Made by a program: the position numbers and the translations under genes. Below are positions 49,554-58,829 of a DNA stretch of 64,000 nucleotides, piece after piece. This DNA comes from Kitasatospora sp. MAA19. Its GTDB lineage: Bacteria; Actinomycetota; Actinomycetes; Streptomycetales; Streptomycetaceae. The notes beneath the pieces were generated by a model. That model was not told where the DNA came from and did no database searches. It was given only the letters and a program-made list of their open reading frames with translations. The stretch spans positions 62,001 to 126,000 of the forward strand of contig NZ_JARXYZ010000022.1 in assembly GCF_029894125.1 (NCBI RefSeq), in the 5' to 3' direction. Numbering within the stretch: the first letter of the stretch is position 1; each line of letters begins with the position of its first letter.

Positions 49554-51389
49554 ATGAAAAGACTCCTGCACGCGCTGGCCGGCGCGGCACTGTTCGTCAC
49601 GGCCGGCGCCGCGGCCCTCGCCACCCCCAATGTGGCGAGCGCCGCGGACTGCACGGCGGCCCAGGTCGTGGCCAACGGCGGCTTCGAGTCCGGCACTTCG
49701 CCCTGGACCGCGCCGAGCGGCGCGATCACCGGCGGTGGCGGTCAGAGTGCGCACTCCGGCGCCTCCTTCGCCTGGCTCGACGGCTACGGCTCCACGCACA
49801 CCGAGACGCTCTCCCAGTCCGTCACCCTCCCCGCCGGGTGCGGCACCGCCTCGCTGGGCTTCTGGCTGCACGTCGACACGGCGGAGACCAGCACCAGCAC
49901 CGCCTACGACAAACTGGCCGTCGGACTCGGCTCCACCACGGTGGCCACGTACTCGAACCTGGACGCCCAGGCCGGTTACGTGCACAAGACCGTCGACGTC
50001 TCCGCCTTCGCGGGGCAGACCGTGACGCTCTCCTTCACCGGGGCGGAGGACTCCAGCCTGCAGACCAGTTTCGTCCTGGACGACGTCACCCTGGACGTCT
50101 CCGGCGGCACCACCCCGCCGCAGCCCGGCGATCCCACCCGGACCCCGGCCGCACCCGCCTACACCGTCGACCTCAGCAGTGACGCCTCCGGCGGCAGTTG
50201 GACCGGACACGAGAGCGTGACCTTCACCAACGCCTCGGCCGCCCCGCTGAACGAGGTGTACCTGCGGCTGTGGGACAACTACCACGGCAGTTGCCCCAGC
50301 ACCCCGATCACCGTGACCAAGGTGACGGGCGGGACGCCGTCCGCGCTCTCGGTGAACTGCACCGCGCTGCGGATCGCGCTGCCGGCGCCGCTCGCCCAGG
50401 GGCAGAGCGGTACGGTCGGCTTCGACCTCGGCATCACCGTGCCGAGCGGCGCGGATCGGTTCGGCCGCGACGGGGCGTTCGCCTTCATCGGCAACGCCCT
50501 GCCGGTGCTGGCGGTCCGGGACGCGGCCGGCTGGCACCTCGACCCGTACACCAACAACGGTGAGTCCTTCTACTCGCTGGCCTCGGACTTCACCGTCACG
50601 CTGGACCACCCGTCGAGCCTGCTGGTGCCGGCCACCGGCACCTCGGTGGACACCCCCGGCAGTGCCGGACGGACCGTCACCAGGGCGACCGCGAGCAAGG
50701 TGCGCGACTTCGCCTGGGGCGCCGGGCCGTTCACGCGGATATCCGGCACCTCGCCGGCCGGGGTGAAGGTCAACGTCTACTCGGTGGCGGGGATCAGCGC
50801 CGCCGACGCCCAGTCGATGCTCTCCACCGCCGTCTCGGCCGTCGACGCGCACGCCCAGCGCTTCGGGGCCTACCCGTACGGGGAGTTGGACGCGGTGATC
50901 GACAACAACTTCTGGTTCGGCGGCATGGAGTACCCCGGCTTCGTCCTCGACCTGGTCAGCACCACGGCGCTCACCCACGAGATCGGCCACCAGTGGTTCT
51001 ACGGCATCGTGGGCGACGACGAGTACAACGGCCCCTGGCTGGACGAGGCCTTCACCGACTACGCCACCGACCTCGCCCTCGGCAAGACCGGCTCCGGCTG
51101 CTGGAACAGCGTGTCCTGGGCCTCGTCCGCCGAGAAGATCACCAACTCGATGGCGTACTGGGACGCCAACTCCTCGCGCTACTCCACGGTGGTGTACGGC
51201 TACGGCAAGTGCGCCCTGCACGACCTGCGCCGCCTGCTCGGAGACACCGCCATGGCCAAGCTGCTGCGGGACTACGCGCAGTCCCACTGGTACGGCGTCT
51301 CCACCACCGCTGAGTTCAAGGCCGCCGCGCAGGCCGCCACCACCGTCGACCTGACCTCCTTCTGGAGCCAGCACCGCATCGACGGCTGA
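49554..51389 (+). CDS. Secreted M1 family metallopeptidase with N-terminal beta-sandwich
   Basis: 611 residues. Sec signal MKRLLHALAGAALFVTAGAAALATPNVASA, then an about 165-residue beta-sandwich resembling choice-of-anchor or carbohydrate-binding modules (ADCTAAQVVANGGFESGTSPWTAP ... SFVLDDVTLDVSG), a Pro/Thr linker, and an M1 peptidase. Zinc site HEIGHQWFYGIVGDDEYNGPWLDEAFTDY (about 474-502, HExxH-18-E). The exopeptidase motif is GGMEYPG, a variant of GAMEN. GAGAGG lies before ATG 49554. It acts outside the cell, perhaps on bound substrates via the sandwich domain. Confidence 0.88.
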   Translation: MKRLLHALAGAALFVTAGAAALATPNVASAADCTAAQVVANGGFESGTSPWTAPSGAITGGGGQSAHSGASFAWLDGYGSTHTETLSQSVTLPAGCGTASLGFWLHVDTAETSTSTAYDKLAVGLGSTTVATYSNLDAQAGYVHKTVDVSAFAGQTVTLSFTGAEDSSLQTSFVLDDVTLDVSGGTTPPQPGDPTRTPAAPAYTVDLSSDASGGSWTGHESVTFTNASAAPLNEVYLRLWDNYHGSCPSTPITVTKVTGGTPSALSVNCTALRIALPAPLAQGQSGTVGFDLGITVPSGADRFGRDGAFAFIGNALPVLAVRDAAGWHLDPYTNNGESFYSLASDFTVTLDHPSSLLVPATGTSVDTPGSAGRTVTRATASKVRDFAWGAGPFTRISGTSPAGVKVNVYSVAGISAADAQSMLSTAVSAVDAHAQRFGAYPYGELDAVIDNNFWFGGMEYPGFVLDLVSTTALTHEIGHQWFYGIVGDDEYNGPWLDEAFTDYATDLALGKTGSGCWNSVSWASSAEKITNSMAYWDANSSRYSTVVYGYGKCALHDLRRLLGDTAMAKLLRDYAQSHWYGVSTTAEFKAAAQAATTVDLTSFWSQHRIDG

Positions 51390-51406
51390 GCGCAGCCGCA
51401 CGCCTC

Positions 51407-51440
51407 GCGCCGACCCCGGCCCCCGGACCGGGGTCGGCGC
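51407..51440. terminator. Strong hairpin between convergent peptidase and lysozyme genes
   Basis: A perfect 13-bp stem GCGCCGACCCCGG (51407-51419) with 51428-51440 and an 8-base loop, 17 bp after the M1 stop; it can serve the convergent lysozyme gene as well. Confidence 0.85.
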
Positions 51441-51508
51441 CCTTGACTCCGCGCGGGGTCGGTCGGTGCGGGGCACGCTGTGGCGGCCCCGCACCGACCC
51501 GTGGGCCG

Positions 51509-52420
51509 TCAGCCGAGGGCGAGTGCGCGCAGGCGGTCGGCGGCGCCGTTGAACAGGTCCTGGTCGCCGGGGAAGGTGCCGGAGTCGGAGTACTGCCAGA
51601 TGGTCTGGTAGCCCCAGCCGTTCGGGAGAGCGCCGATGGTGGAGCCGTAACGGGCTAGCCAGAGCGGGTTGGTGGCGCCGAAGCCGCCGTTGTCGCCGGT
51701 GCACTGGGACCACCAGTTGACGGTGGTGTAGATGGTCGGGTAGCGGCCGGTGCGGGTGTGGACGGTGTCGCTGAAGGAGCGGATCCAGCTGACCATGGCG
51801 CTCTGGCTGAGGCCGTAGCAGGTGGCGCCGTAGGGGTTGTACTCGATGTCGAGGGCGGGTGGCAGGGTCCTGCCGTCGGCGGACCAGCCGCCGCCGTGGT
51901 CGACGAGGTAGTTGGCCTGGGTGGCGCCGGAGGAGCTGTTCGGCAGGGCGAAGTGGTAGGCGCCGCGGATCAGTCCGGCGTTGTAGGAGCCGTTGTACTG
52001 CTGGGCGAAGTACGGGTTGACGTAGCCGGTGCCCTCGGTGGCCTTGACGTAGGCGAAGCGCGCGCCGTTGGCGGCCGCGCCCGACCAGTTGACGTTGCCC
52101 TGGTAGCTGGAGACGTCCAGGCCGGGGGTCTGGGTGGCGGCGAGGGCGGCGAGGGGCGCGGTGCCCGACCGCCCCTCGTGTGCCGCGACGGTGGAGCCGG
52201 CGAAGTCGCGGTCGGGGTGGAAGGCCGCCCGGCCCTCGACGACGGGGGCGACGGGCGCGGGTTCGGCCGCGTAGGCCGGGGCGGTGGCGCCGGCTACCAG
52301 GGCGGTGGCGGCGGCGAGCGCGGCCACGGCGGGCAGTCGGCGGCGGGTCGTGGTTCCGGCGGGCAGTCGGCGGCGGGTCGTGGTTCCGGTGGTGCCGGCG
52401 GAGCGGGAAGTGCGGGGCAT
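51509..52420 (-). CDS. Secreted GH25 family lysozyme
   Basis: 303 residues with an export signal (PAVAALAAATALVAGATAPAYA) and an Ala/Val-rich link before the catalytic barrel. GH25 landmarks: TPGLDVSSYQGNVNWSGAAANGARFAYVKATEGTGYVNPYFAQQYNGSYNAGLIRGAYHF with the catalytic Asp, then PALDIEYN (the Asp-x-Glu pair), AMVSWIRSFSDTVHTRTGRYPTIYTTVNWW and a terminal IWQYSDSGTFPGDQDLF. It cleaves peptidoglycan. The signal region carries a 30-bp tandem duplication (GTTTRRRLPA twice). AGAGGAG lies before ATG 52420. Confidence 0.92.
   Translation of the reverse strand: MPRTSRSAGTTGTTTRRRLPAGTTTRRRLPAVAALAAATALVAGATAPAYAAEPAPVAPVVEGRAAFHPDRDFAGSTVAAHEGRSGTAPLAALAATQTPGLDVSSYQGNVNWSGAAANGARFAYVKATEGTGYVNPYFAQQYNGSYNAGLIRGAYHFALPNSSSGATQANYLVDHGGGWSADGRTLPPALDIEYNPYGATCYGLSQSAMVSWIRSFSDTVHTRTGRYPTIYTTVNWWSQCTGDNGGFGATNPLWLARYGSTIGALPNGWGYQTIWQYSDSGTFPGDQDLFNGAADRLRALALG
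52329..52388. repeat. 30-bp tandem duplication within the lysozyme signal region
   Basis: Two perfect 30-bp copies, 52329-52358 and 52359-52388, coding the basic GTTTRRRLPA block twice. It lengthens the positively charged N-region and does not change the frame. Confidence 0.9.
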
Positions 52421-52765
52421 GAACACTCCTCTGGTCCGTGCTGGTGGGCCCAAGGGGCCTGGGACGGCCGGGGGTTGGTCCGGCCGGGGAGCAGAGTAGC
52501 CATGTACCCGCCAGCGTCGCCAGGTGTCCCCGGCCACTTCCTGAACCTCCGTCACGGGTGGACGGCCGCCGTCGCGCGCCCCGGCGTCGCCGCGCGGGCG
52601 GGGGTGCGAAGGCGGAGCCGGGGCCCGTATCCGCAGGTCCCGCGCCTCGGGGCCGGTCCGCGCGCTGTGGCACGATGCCCGCAGGCCGGTCAGCAGGGAC
52701 GGCCCGCGCCACGCCGCAGGCATCGAGCGGCGGGCGGCGCCCGTGCACGCAGAGAGGGACCCGCC

Positions 52766-53332
52766 ATGTCCGAGACCATCCCCAGCCCCGCCCGGCCCGC
52801 CGGGGAACCCGTCTTCCGCCCCGCCACCCTCGCCGACGTACCGGCCCTGGTCGAGCTGGTCGAGTCCGCCTACCGCGGCGACGTCAGCCGGGCCGGCTGG
52901 ACCACCGAGGCGGACCTGCTGGAGGGGCAGCGCACCGACGCCGAGGGCGTCGCCGAGGTCATCGGCCGCTCCGACGGGGTCCTGCTGGTGGCCGAGCGAG
53001 ACGGCGAGCTGGTCGCCTGCTGCCAGCTTGAGCACCGCGGGGACCGCGCCTACTTCGGCATGTTCTCGGTGCGCCCCGGCCTGCAGGGCGGCGGGCTCGG
53101 CCGGGTGGTGCTCGCCGAGGCCGAGCGGGTGGCCGGCCGGGAGTGGGGCGTCGACGAGCTGGAGATGACCGTCATCGAGCAGCGGTCCGACCTGATCGCC
53201 TGGTACGAGCGGCGCGGCTTCCGCCGGACCGGGGTCTACACCCCGTTCCCGTACGGCGACGAGCGCTTCGGCGTCCCGCTGCGCCCCGACCTGCGGTTCG
53301 AGAAGCTGACGAAGGTGCTGAAGGAGGCGTGA
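52766..53332 (+). CDS. GNAT family N-acetyltransferase
   Basis: 188 residues, GNAT fold. N-terminal FRPATLADVPALVELVESAYRGD, and the acetyl-CoA loop YFGMFSVRPGLQGGGLGRVVLAEAERVA (V-R-P-x-x-Q-G-x-G-L-G, motif A). The C-terminal ELEMTVIEQRSDLIAWYERRGFRRTGVYTPFPY is the typical motif B end. GAGGG lies before ATG 52766. It diverges from the lysozyme. Acceptor substrate unknown; could be a small amine or protein N-terminus. Confidence 0.87.
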   Translation: MSETIPSPARPAGEPVFRPATLADVPALVELVESAYRGDVSRAGWTTEADLLEGQRTDAEGVAEVIGRSDGVLLVAERDGELVACCQLEHRGDRAYFGMFSVRPGLQGGGLGRVVLAEAERVAGREWGVDELEMTVIEQRSDLIAWYERRGFRRTGVYTPFPYGDERFGVPLRPDLRFEKLTKVLKEA

Positions 53333-53456
53333 TCAGCGGGGTGCGGGCGGGCGGTGCTCGGGATCGGATCCGTGATCGCTGGACGGTCGGTCGGTACGTG
53401 ATGCCACGTCAAGCCACTGACCAGGGCCGATGCGGAGATGTCATACCTCGTTCATG

Positions 53457-53472
53457 ATTGGTCTAGGCCAAT
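53457..53472. promoter_or_regulatory. DasR-type (dre-like) operator
   Basis: ATTGGTCTAGGCCAAT is a 16-bp near-perfect palindrome (single internal mismatch) that matches the dre motif TGGTCTAGACCA of the GlcNAc-responsive regulator DasR at 11 of 12 core positions. It is 60 bp upstream of the GT2 glycosyltransferase start, where a repressor would block initiation. Confidence 0.65.
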
Positions 53473-53531
53473 GTGAGAGGCTGAGGGCGAACGGCCACGT
53501 TCCGTCCCATGCCCAGGGGGGCCATTTCCGC

Positions 53532-55280
53532 ATGCCCGTACTCCATGGCACCGCCATGCCCGCACCCGACACCGGTTCGCGCCGGATACCCGAGGACCCG
53601 GTCCTCCGCCTCCCCAGCCCGCCCGACGACGAGGAGCTCTACTGGTACTTCGGCCCGCAGCGCCGCTGGGTGCTGCTCTGCGCCACCCTCTCCTACGCGG
53701 GAGCCACCGCCACCCTCGGCCTGTTCGCCCTCAGCCGGCCGCTGCTCTGGCCCTTCCTCGTGCTCACCGTGCTCAACGCGGCCACCTGGCTGCTCTCGCT
53801 CGCCGACGGCCAGCGCGCCCGCCGCTTCACCCGCGACTCGCACGACCTGCTGATGCGGGCCTGGCGGCCCGCCCGCCACCCGAGCGTCGACCTGCTGCTG
53901 CCGACCGCCGGCGAACCGCTGGCCGTCCTGGAGAACGCCTACCGCCACACGGCCGCCGTCCGGTGGCCCGGCGAGCTGACCGTCCTGGTCCTCGACGACG
54001 CCGCCCGCCCCGAGGTGCGCGAACTCGCCGAGTCCTACGGCTTCCGGTACCGCGCCCGCCCCGACCGCGGCCGGTTCAAGAAGGCCGGCAACCTCAACCA
54101 CGGCCTGGCCGAGGGCAGCGGCGAGGTCATCGCCGTCCTCGACGCCGACTTCTGCCCCCGCCCCGACTTCCTGCACCACCTGGTGCCCTACCTCGACAAC
54201 CCCGAGGTCGGCATCGTGCAGAGCCCGCAGTGCTTCGACACGGACGCCGACATGTCCTGGCTCGAACGCGCCGCGGGAGCCACCCAGGAGATCTTCTACC
54301 GCTGGATCCAGCCCTCCCGGGACGCGCAGGACGGCACCGTCTGCTGCGGCACCAACGCCCTCTACCGCCGCGCCGCACTCATGCGCGTCGGCGGCTTCGC
54401 CGAGATCGACCACAGCGAGGACCTCTACACCGGCCTCTCGCTCGCCCGCGCCGGGTGGACCACCCGGTACGTGCCCGCCCTGGTCGCCAAGGGTATGTCG
54501 CCCACCGGCCTGCCCGCCTTCATCAGCCAGCAGTACCGCTGGTGCCTCGGCTCCCTGGCGCTCGTCCGCGACCCGGACTTCCGCCGCGGATCGGAAAGGC
54601 CTGACCGGCGGACCCTGTCCCGCTCCGCCCGGCTCTGCTTCTGGAACGGCATCCTCGGCTACGTCACCAGTGCGGTGAACGTCTTCGCCGTCCCGCTGCC
54701 CGCCCTGATCATGCTGTTCTTCGCCCCCGGCGAGATCGAGCCCTGGCAGGTGCTGCCGTTCCTGCCGCCGATCTGGGTCTCGCTCGTCCTGCTGCCCGCG
54801 ATGTCGCGCACCCGCTGGCGCTTCGAGGTCACCCGGGTCCAACTCCTCGGCGGGCTCTGCCACGTGGTCGCGATCGCGCACGCGCTGCGCCGCCGCAGTG
54901 CCGACTGGGTGCCCACCGGCGCCGTGTCGGGCGGCAGTTCGCTCGCCCGGACGGTCGCCCGGATCGGGGTCGGCTGGCTGGGGTTCGTCGTCCTCGCGGG
55001 CGTCGCCGGACTCGTCCGCGCCGTCGCGCTGTACGGCTGGCAGCCGTACTGGGCGCTCACCGCGCTGCTCGCGCTCACCGCGTACACCGTGATCCCGCTG
55101 GTCCGGTCGCTCCGGCCGCTCCTGCGCGGCGGCAACGGAGCCGCCGTGGGCGAGGTCGCCCCGCCCGTGCGACGCCGGTCCGACCTGGGCTTCGGCCACG
55201 CGGAGGCCGTCGCCGTCACCGCCGTGCTGCTGCTCTGCGGTCTGCTGGCGTCCGGCTGGGCCGATCCGCTGATCTTCTGA
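53532..55280 (+). CDS. Membrane GT2 family glycosyltransferase (cellulose-synthase-like)
   Basis: 582 residues. N-terminal and C-terminal membrane helices bracket a GT2 domain with the catalytic D,D,D,QxxRW set: LVLDDAARPEV, VIAVLDADFCPRPDFL, IDHSEDLYTGLSLARAGW and FISQQYRWCLGS. The layout (VDLLLPTAGEPLAVLENAYRHTAAVRWPGEL at the start, four to five helices at the end) is cellulose-synthase/poly-GlcNAc-synthase-like. I choose ATG 53532 because GGGGGG lies upstream and homology starts close by. A DasR-type site lies 60 bp upstream and an acyltransferase follows, so a surface polysaccharide role fits. Confidence 0.88.
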   Translation: MPVLHGTAMPAPDTGSRRIPEDPVLRLPSPPDDEELYWYFGPQRRWVLLCATLSYAGATATLGLFALSRPLLWPFLVLTVLNAATWLLSLADGQRARRFTRDSHDLLMRAWRPARHPSVDLLLPTAGEPLAVLENAYRHTAAVRWPGELTVLVLDDAARPEVRELAESYGFRYRARPDRGRFKKAGNLNHGLAEGSGEVIAVLDADFCPRPDFLHHLVPYLDNPEVGIVQSPQCFDTDADMSWLERAAGATQEIFYRWIQPSRDAQDGTVCCGTNALYRRAALMRVGGFAEIDHSEDLYTGLSLARAGWTTRYVPALVAKGMSPTGLPAFISQQYRWCLGSLALVRDPDFRRGSERPDRRTLSRSARLCFWNGILGYVTSAVNVFAVPLPALIMLFFAPGEIEPWQVLPFLPPIWVSLVLLPAMSRTRWRFEVTRVQLLGGLCHVVAIAHALRRRSADWVPTGAVSGGSSLARTVARIGVGWLGFVVLAGVAGLVRAVALYGWQPYWALTALLALTAYTVIPLVRSLRPLLRGGNGAAVGEVAPPVRRRSDLGFGHAEAVAVTAVLLLCGLLASGWADPLIF

Positions 55281-55439
55281 ACCCCGATTCTCCGCTGCTG
55301 AGGTGACGGATCGTCAACTCGGCCGGATCCTCCCCTGTTTCCTTGCGCGTCGCCCCACCGGCGCGGACTCCGCCGCCCGGCCGCCCCATCGGCCCGGCGG
55401 CCCCGACCACCGCTGCCAGCCCCTGCAAGGAGCACCGCC

Positions 55440-57722
55440 GTGTCAACGGCCGTACCACCACCGTCGTCGCCGTCCTCATCCGCCGCCTCTTCTGTCGCCG
55501 CTGCCTCCGTCTCCGCCTCCGCCTCCGTCGACTCCTCCGCTCCGTCCGAACTGCTGCCCGGTGTCGTCCGGGTGGACCGGCCGGCCGCGCCCGAGCGGCG
55601 CGCCGCCGCGGACGCCGTCGCGCCGTCGCAGGCCGGCCGTCGCTCCGCCTTCCGTCCCGACATCGAAGGACTGCGCGGGGTCGCCGTCCTCGCCGTCCTC
55701 GCCTACCACGCCGCCGTTCCCGGCCTCGCCGGCGGCTACGTCGGCGTCGACGTCTTCTTCGTCATCTCCGGCTTCCTCATCACCGGCCTGCTGCTCGGCC
55801 GACCGATCGGCCTGTGGGACTTCGCCGCCCGCCGGGCCCGCCGCATCCTGCCCGCCGCCGCCACCGTCCTGGTCGCCACCGCGGCCGCCGGCGGCGCGCT
55901 GCTCGACCCGCTGCGCGGCACCGACCTCGCCCGCGACCTGATCGCCGCCGCCGGGCAGTTCGCGAACTGGCGCTTCGTCGGCCAGCAGACCGACTACCTG
56001 GCCGCCGGACGCGACCCGAGTCCGCTCCAGCACTTCTGGTCGCTCGGTGTGGAGAACCAGTTCTACCTGCTCTGGGGCGTCCTGCTGCTCGGCCTCGCCC
56101 GCTACCTGCACGGCCGCCGCCGCACCATCGCGATCACGATCGCCACCACGGCCATCGGCGCGGTCTCGCTCCTGCTGTGCGTCCGGTGGACGGCGACCTC
56201 GGCGCCGCTCGCCTACTTCTCCACCGCCAGCCGGCTCTGGGAGTTCGCGGCCGGCGCGTGCGCGGCGCTGCTCGGCGGCGCGCTGACCAACCGCGCCCTG
56301 GCCAACCGCGCCCTGGCCAACCGCGCCCTGGCCAACCGCGCCCTGGCCGGCCGAGAGCCGGCCGGCCGCGTACCGGGCGGCCGCGAGCGGGGGCGCGGGA
56401 CGGCCTGGACGCTGCGGGTGCTCGGCTGGGGCGGCGCCGCGGCCGTCCTCGGATCGGTCCTGTCCTACGACCGCGACACCCCCTTCCCCGGCACCGCCGC
56501 GCTGCTGCCCGTCCTCGGCACCGCCGCCGTCCTGCTCGCCGGGCCCGCCCACCGCGCGCTCGGCGCCACCGACGTCGGACGCCTCCTCGCCACCCGCCCA
56601 CTGCGGGCCGCCGGGCGCCTCTCGTACGCCTGGTACCTCTGGCACTGGCCGGTGCTGACCATCGCCCAGGCCCGGTACGGCGCCCTGCCCTGGACCACCC
56701 TGGCCGCGCTCGCCGCCGCCAGCGCGCTGCCCGCCTGGCTCACCATGCGGCTCGTCGAGCAGCCGCTGCGGTACGGCAGCAGCCCGGCGCCGCGCCGGGG
56801 CCTCGCGGTCGGCGCCAGCGCCCTCGTCATTCCGCTGATCGCGGCCCTCACCCTCGGCGGCGGCACCGTCCGGGCCCTCGGCGGCACCGCCGACGCACCC
56901 GTCGCCGCCCCGGCCGGGGCCCCGTCCGGCCCCGCCCTGCTCGCCCCCGGCGCCCGGGTGCTCGGCCTGACCCCCTCGCTGGCCCGTGCCCGGGAGGACT
57001 TCCCGCCCGGCAAGGGCTGCGAGATCGCGCTCAACGCCGACAGCAGCCCGCGCTGCCTGTTCGGCGCCGAGGACAGCCCCGACCGGATCGTGCTGATCGG
57101 CGACTCGCACGCCGGCCAGTGGATATCGGCCGCACTCGCGATGGCCGGGCAACGGCACTGGGCCCTGGAGGTCCTGGTCAAGCCCGGCTGCCCGCTCGCC
57201 ACCCTGACCGTGCGCAACAACGTCCTCGGCCGCACCTTCGAGGAGTGCGACCGCTGGCGCGAGAACTCCCTGACCCGGCTCACCTCCGGCCCCAGACCGC
57301 GCCTCGTCCTGATGGCCGGGCTCAACCGCTACGGCAGCCAGGAGGAACGCGTCCAGGGCTGGACCCGCACCCTCGACCGCCTCGCCGCGCTCGGGGCGCC
57401 GCTCGCCTACCTCGGCGACACCCCGATGCCCGGCAAGGACATCCCGACCTGCCTCGCCGCCTCCGACGGCCGCTCGGACGCCTGCTTCTTCCCGCGCGAC
57501 ACCGCCTTCGAACCGGACCCGATGCTCGACGGCGGCCTCGCCGCGCGCTACGGCGTCCGCACCCTCGACCTCGGCCCGCTGCTGTGCCCGGGCAGCGGTC
57601 CGGACTGCCCGGCGGTGCTGGAGGGCGTGGTGCTGTACCGCGACACCGGCCACATCACCGACACCCTGGCCCGGGTGCTGGCGCCGCGGCTGGACAAGGG
57701 GCTCCTGGAGGCGGCCGGGTAG
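55440..57722 (+). CDS. Acyltransferase-3/SGNH hydrolase fusion (OafA/YrhL-like)
   Basis: 760 residues. After a Ser/Ala-rich lead, FRPDIEGLRGVAVLAVLAYHAAVPGLAGGYVGVDVFFVISGFLIT begins a ten-helix acyltransferase-3 domain (GVENQFYLLWG, SYAWYLWHWPVL, LVEQPLRYG). The C-terminal part is an SGNH-type domain with IVLIGDSHAGQW (about residue 550) and, near the end, DTGHITD. It should O-acylate an envelope polysaccharide. The GTG at 55440 has AAGGAG 7 bases upstream. It follows the GT2 gene by 159 bp on the same strand. A 15-bp coding tandem repeat (four copies) lies mid-protein. Confidence 0.9.
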   Translation: MSTAVPPPSSPSSSAASSVAAASVSASASVDSSAPSELLPGVVRVDRPAAPERRAAADAVAPSQAGRRSAFRPDIEGLRGVAVLAVLAYHAAVPGLAGGYVGVDVFFVISGFLITGLLLGRPIGLWDFAARRARRILPAAATVLVATAAAGGALLDPLRGTDLARDLIAAAGQFANWRFVGQQTDYLAAGRDPSPLQHFWSLGVENQFYLLWGVLLLGLARYLHGRRRTIAITIATTAIGAVSLLLCVRWTATSAPLAYFSTASRLWEFAAGACAALLGGALTNRALANRALANRALANRALAGREPAGRVPGGRERGRGTAWTLRVLGWGGAAAVLGSVLSYDRDTPFPGTAALLPVLGTAAVLLAGPAHRALGATDVGRLLATRPLRAAGRLSYAWYLWHWPVLTIAQARYGALPWTTLAALAAASALPAWLTMRLVEQPLRYGSSPAPRRGLAVGASALVIPLIAALTLGGGTVRALGGTADAPVAAPAGAPSGPALLAPGARVLGLTPSLARAREDFPPGKGCEIALNADSSPRCLFGAEDSPDRIVLIGDSHAGQWISAALAMAGQRHWALEVLVKPGCPLATLTVRNNVLGRTFEECDRWRENSLTRLTSGPRPRLVLMAGLNRYGSQEERVQGWTRTLDRLAALGAPLAYLGDTPMPGKDIPTCLAASDGRSDACFFPRDTAFEPDPMLDGGLAARYGVRTLDLGPLLCPGSGPDCPAVLEGVVLYRDTGHITDTLARVLAPRLDKGLLEAAG
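56289..56348 (+). repeat. 15-bp coding tandem repeat (ALANR-type) in the acyltransferase
   Basis: Four perfect copies of AACCGCGCCCTGGCC from 56289 to 56348, encoding NRALA four times. It lies in a loop between two membrane helices and keeps the frame. Confidence 0.9.
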
Positions 57723-57750
57723 GGCCGGCCCGCTGTTTCGGCCGCCGTCC

Positions 57751-57794
57751 CGCCGCTCCGCCGCCTCGTCGGTCCGGGGTGGCGGAGCGGCGGC
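57751..57794. terminator. Hairpin between acyltransferase and convergent gene
   Basis: A 13-bp stem, 57751-57763 with 57782-57794, and an 18-base loop. It lies 29 bp after the acyltransferase stop and just before the end of the convergent gene. Confidence 0.7.
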
Positions 57795-57807
57795 CGGGGC
57801 GGCCGTC

Positions 57808-58431
57808 TCAGCCGTAGATGCTGCGGCAAAGTCGGGCCTGCTCCGAGCCCGCGGGCCAGCGGCCGATGCGTTCGGCCTGGTCGCAGATGCCGCCCGGGCC
57901 GAGGCTCGCGCCGGGCGCCTGGGCAGCTGGGGCGGCGCCGGGCGTGGCCGGGGCGGGGGTGCCCCGGGTCGACGGGGTGGGGTGCGGGGTGCGGCCGGGC
58001 TTCGCGCGCGGGGTCGCCGCGTGCTGCGCGTCGGCCGACTCGTCCTCGCCCGGCGCGGTGGCCGGTGCGGCCGGGGCCGGTCCGGCGCCCTCCGGAGTGG
58101 GGGGCGGCAGCGGGGACGGCGCGGGAGTGGTGGCCGGCGGGGAGAACGCGGGCCGTCCCGCCGGGTCGGCGGGCGAGTCGGAGGCGGAGGGCGAGGTGTG
58201 CGGCAGCGTCACCACGTCCAGCTCGTCACCCGTCCCCGGCCCGTACGTCGCCAGGACCGCGGCGAGTGCGGCGACCGTCCCGACGGCTGCGGCGGCCCAC
58301 ACCTTCCGGGACCGCCGTCGGACCGGTGCCGGCGCCGGAGCAGGGGCCGGCGGGTGACCGGCCGGTACCGGGGGCGGCTGCCACGCGTCCTGCGGCCACT
58401 GCCATCGTCCTCCGGTGGGCTGCCCAGTCAT
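57808..58431 (-). CDS. Single-pass membrane protein with Pro-rich outer domain
   Basis: 207 residues. An N-terminal Pro-rich, Gln/Trp-containing cytosolic segment, one membrane helix (VWAAAAVGTVAALAAVLATYG), then a long Pro/Ala/Thr-rich low-complexity outer region and a conserved-looking C-terminal cap GGICDQAERIGRWPAGSEQARLCRSIYG with two cysteines. No enzyme motif. ATG 58431. The cap pattern recurs in streptomycete small secreted proteins; role unknown, perhaps in cell-wall interaction. Confidence 0.7.
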   Translation of the reverse strand: MTGQPTGGRWQWPQDAWQPPPVPAGHPPAPAPAPAPVRRRSRKVWAAAAVGTVAALAAVLATYGPGTGDELDVVTLPHTSPSASDSPADPAGRPAFSPPATTPAPSPLPPPTPEGAGPAPAAPATAPGEDESADAQHAATPRAKPGRTPHPTPSTRGTPAPATPGAAPAAQAPGASLGPGGICDQAERIGRWPAGSEQARLCRSIYG

Positions 58432-58574
58432 GTTCCCGTCCTTCCAGCGCCGAACCCCCGCCGAACCCCCGCCGTACCTTTACCTGTGCTCAACGAGCGC
58501 GCCGACTCCGGGACATGACCCGGAAGAGGGTTCTGGACGGGCGCCGATTGCCACCGCGCCACATGCTTGGGGGC

Positions 58575-58805
58575 ATGGAGACCAACAGCACGTCCAAGCC
58601 CCTGGTCGAGGTGGCCGACTTCCGGACCGACAGCCGCTACCGCCTGGTCCACTTCGAGGGTCACGGCTGGGAGCCGCTCGCCCCCGAGGAGTTCGAGCCC
58701 CGGATCCACCAGCTCTTTCCCGACCTCGACCCGCGCGATCCGATCCGCGTCCATTGGGCCGACCGCCCCTGGGAGTGGCCCGCCTGGCACCCCGGTGAGG
58801 CGTGA
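58575..58805 (+). CDS. Small acidic protein, unknown function
   Basis: 76 residues from ATG 58575 (MGGM-type alternatives at 58563). It is acidic and Trp/His-rich: RTDSRYRLVHFEGHGWEPLAPEEFEPRIHQLFPDLDPRDPIRVHWADRPWEWPAWHPGEA. No known domain, no signal. GGGGG lies just before the start. It is followed by a gene 24 bp later. Its spacing and codon bias say it is real; I cannot assign a role. Confidence 0.6.
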   Translation: METNSTSKPLVEVADFRTDSRYRLVHFEGHGWEPLAPEEFEPRIHQLFPDLDPRDPIRVHWADRPWEWPAWHPGEA

Positions 58806-58829
58806 GTCGCCGTTCGTTACGCTGTCCGG

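Noticed and set aside
49494..52748. 1,084-residue minus-strand open frame across the M1 peptidase and lysozyme genes
   Set aside because: Arg/Gly-rich composition without domains; opposite strand of real genes with clear motifs.
53457..53472. Simple chance palindrome instead of a DasR site
   Set aside because: Match to the dre core is 11 of 12 and the position relative to the start is suitable, so I kept it as a finding, with reservation.
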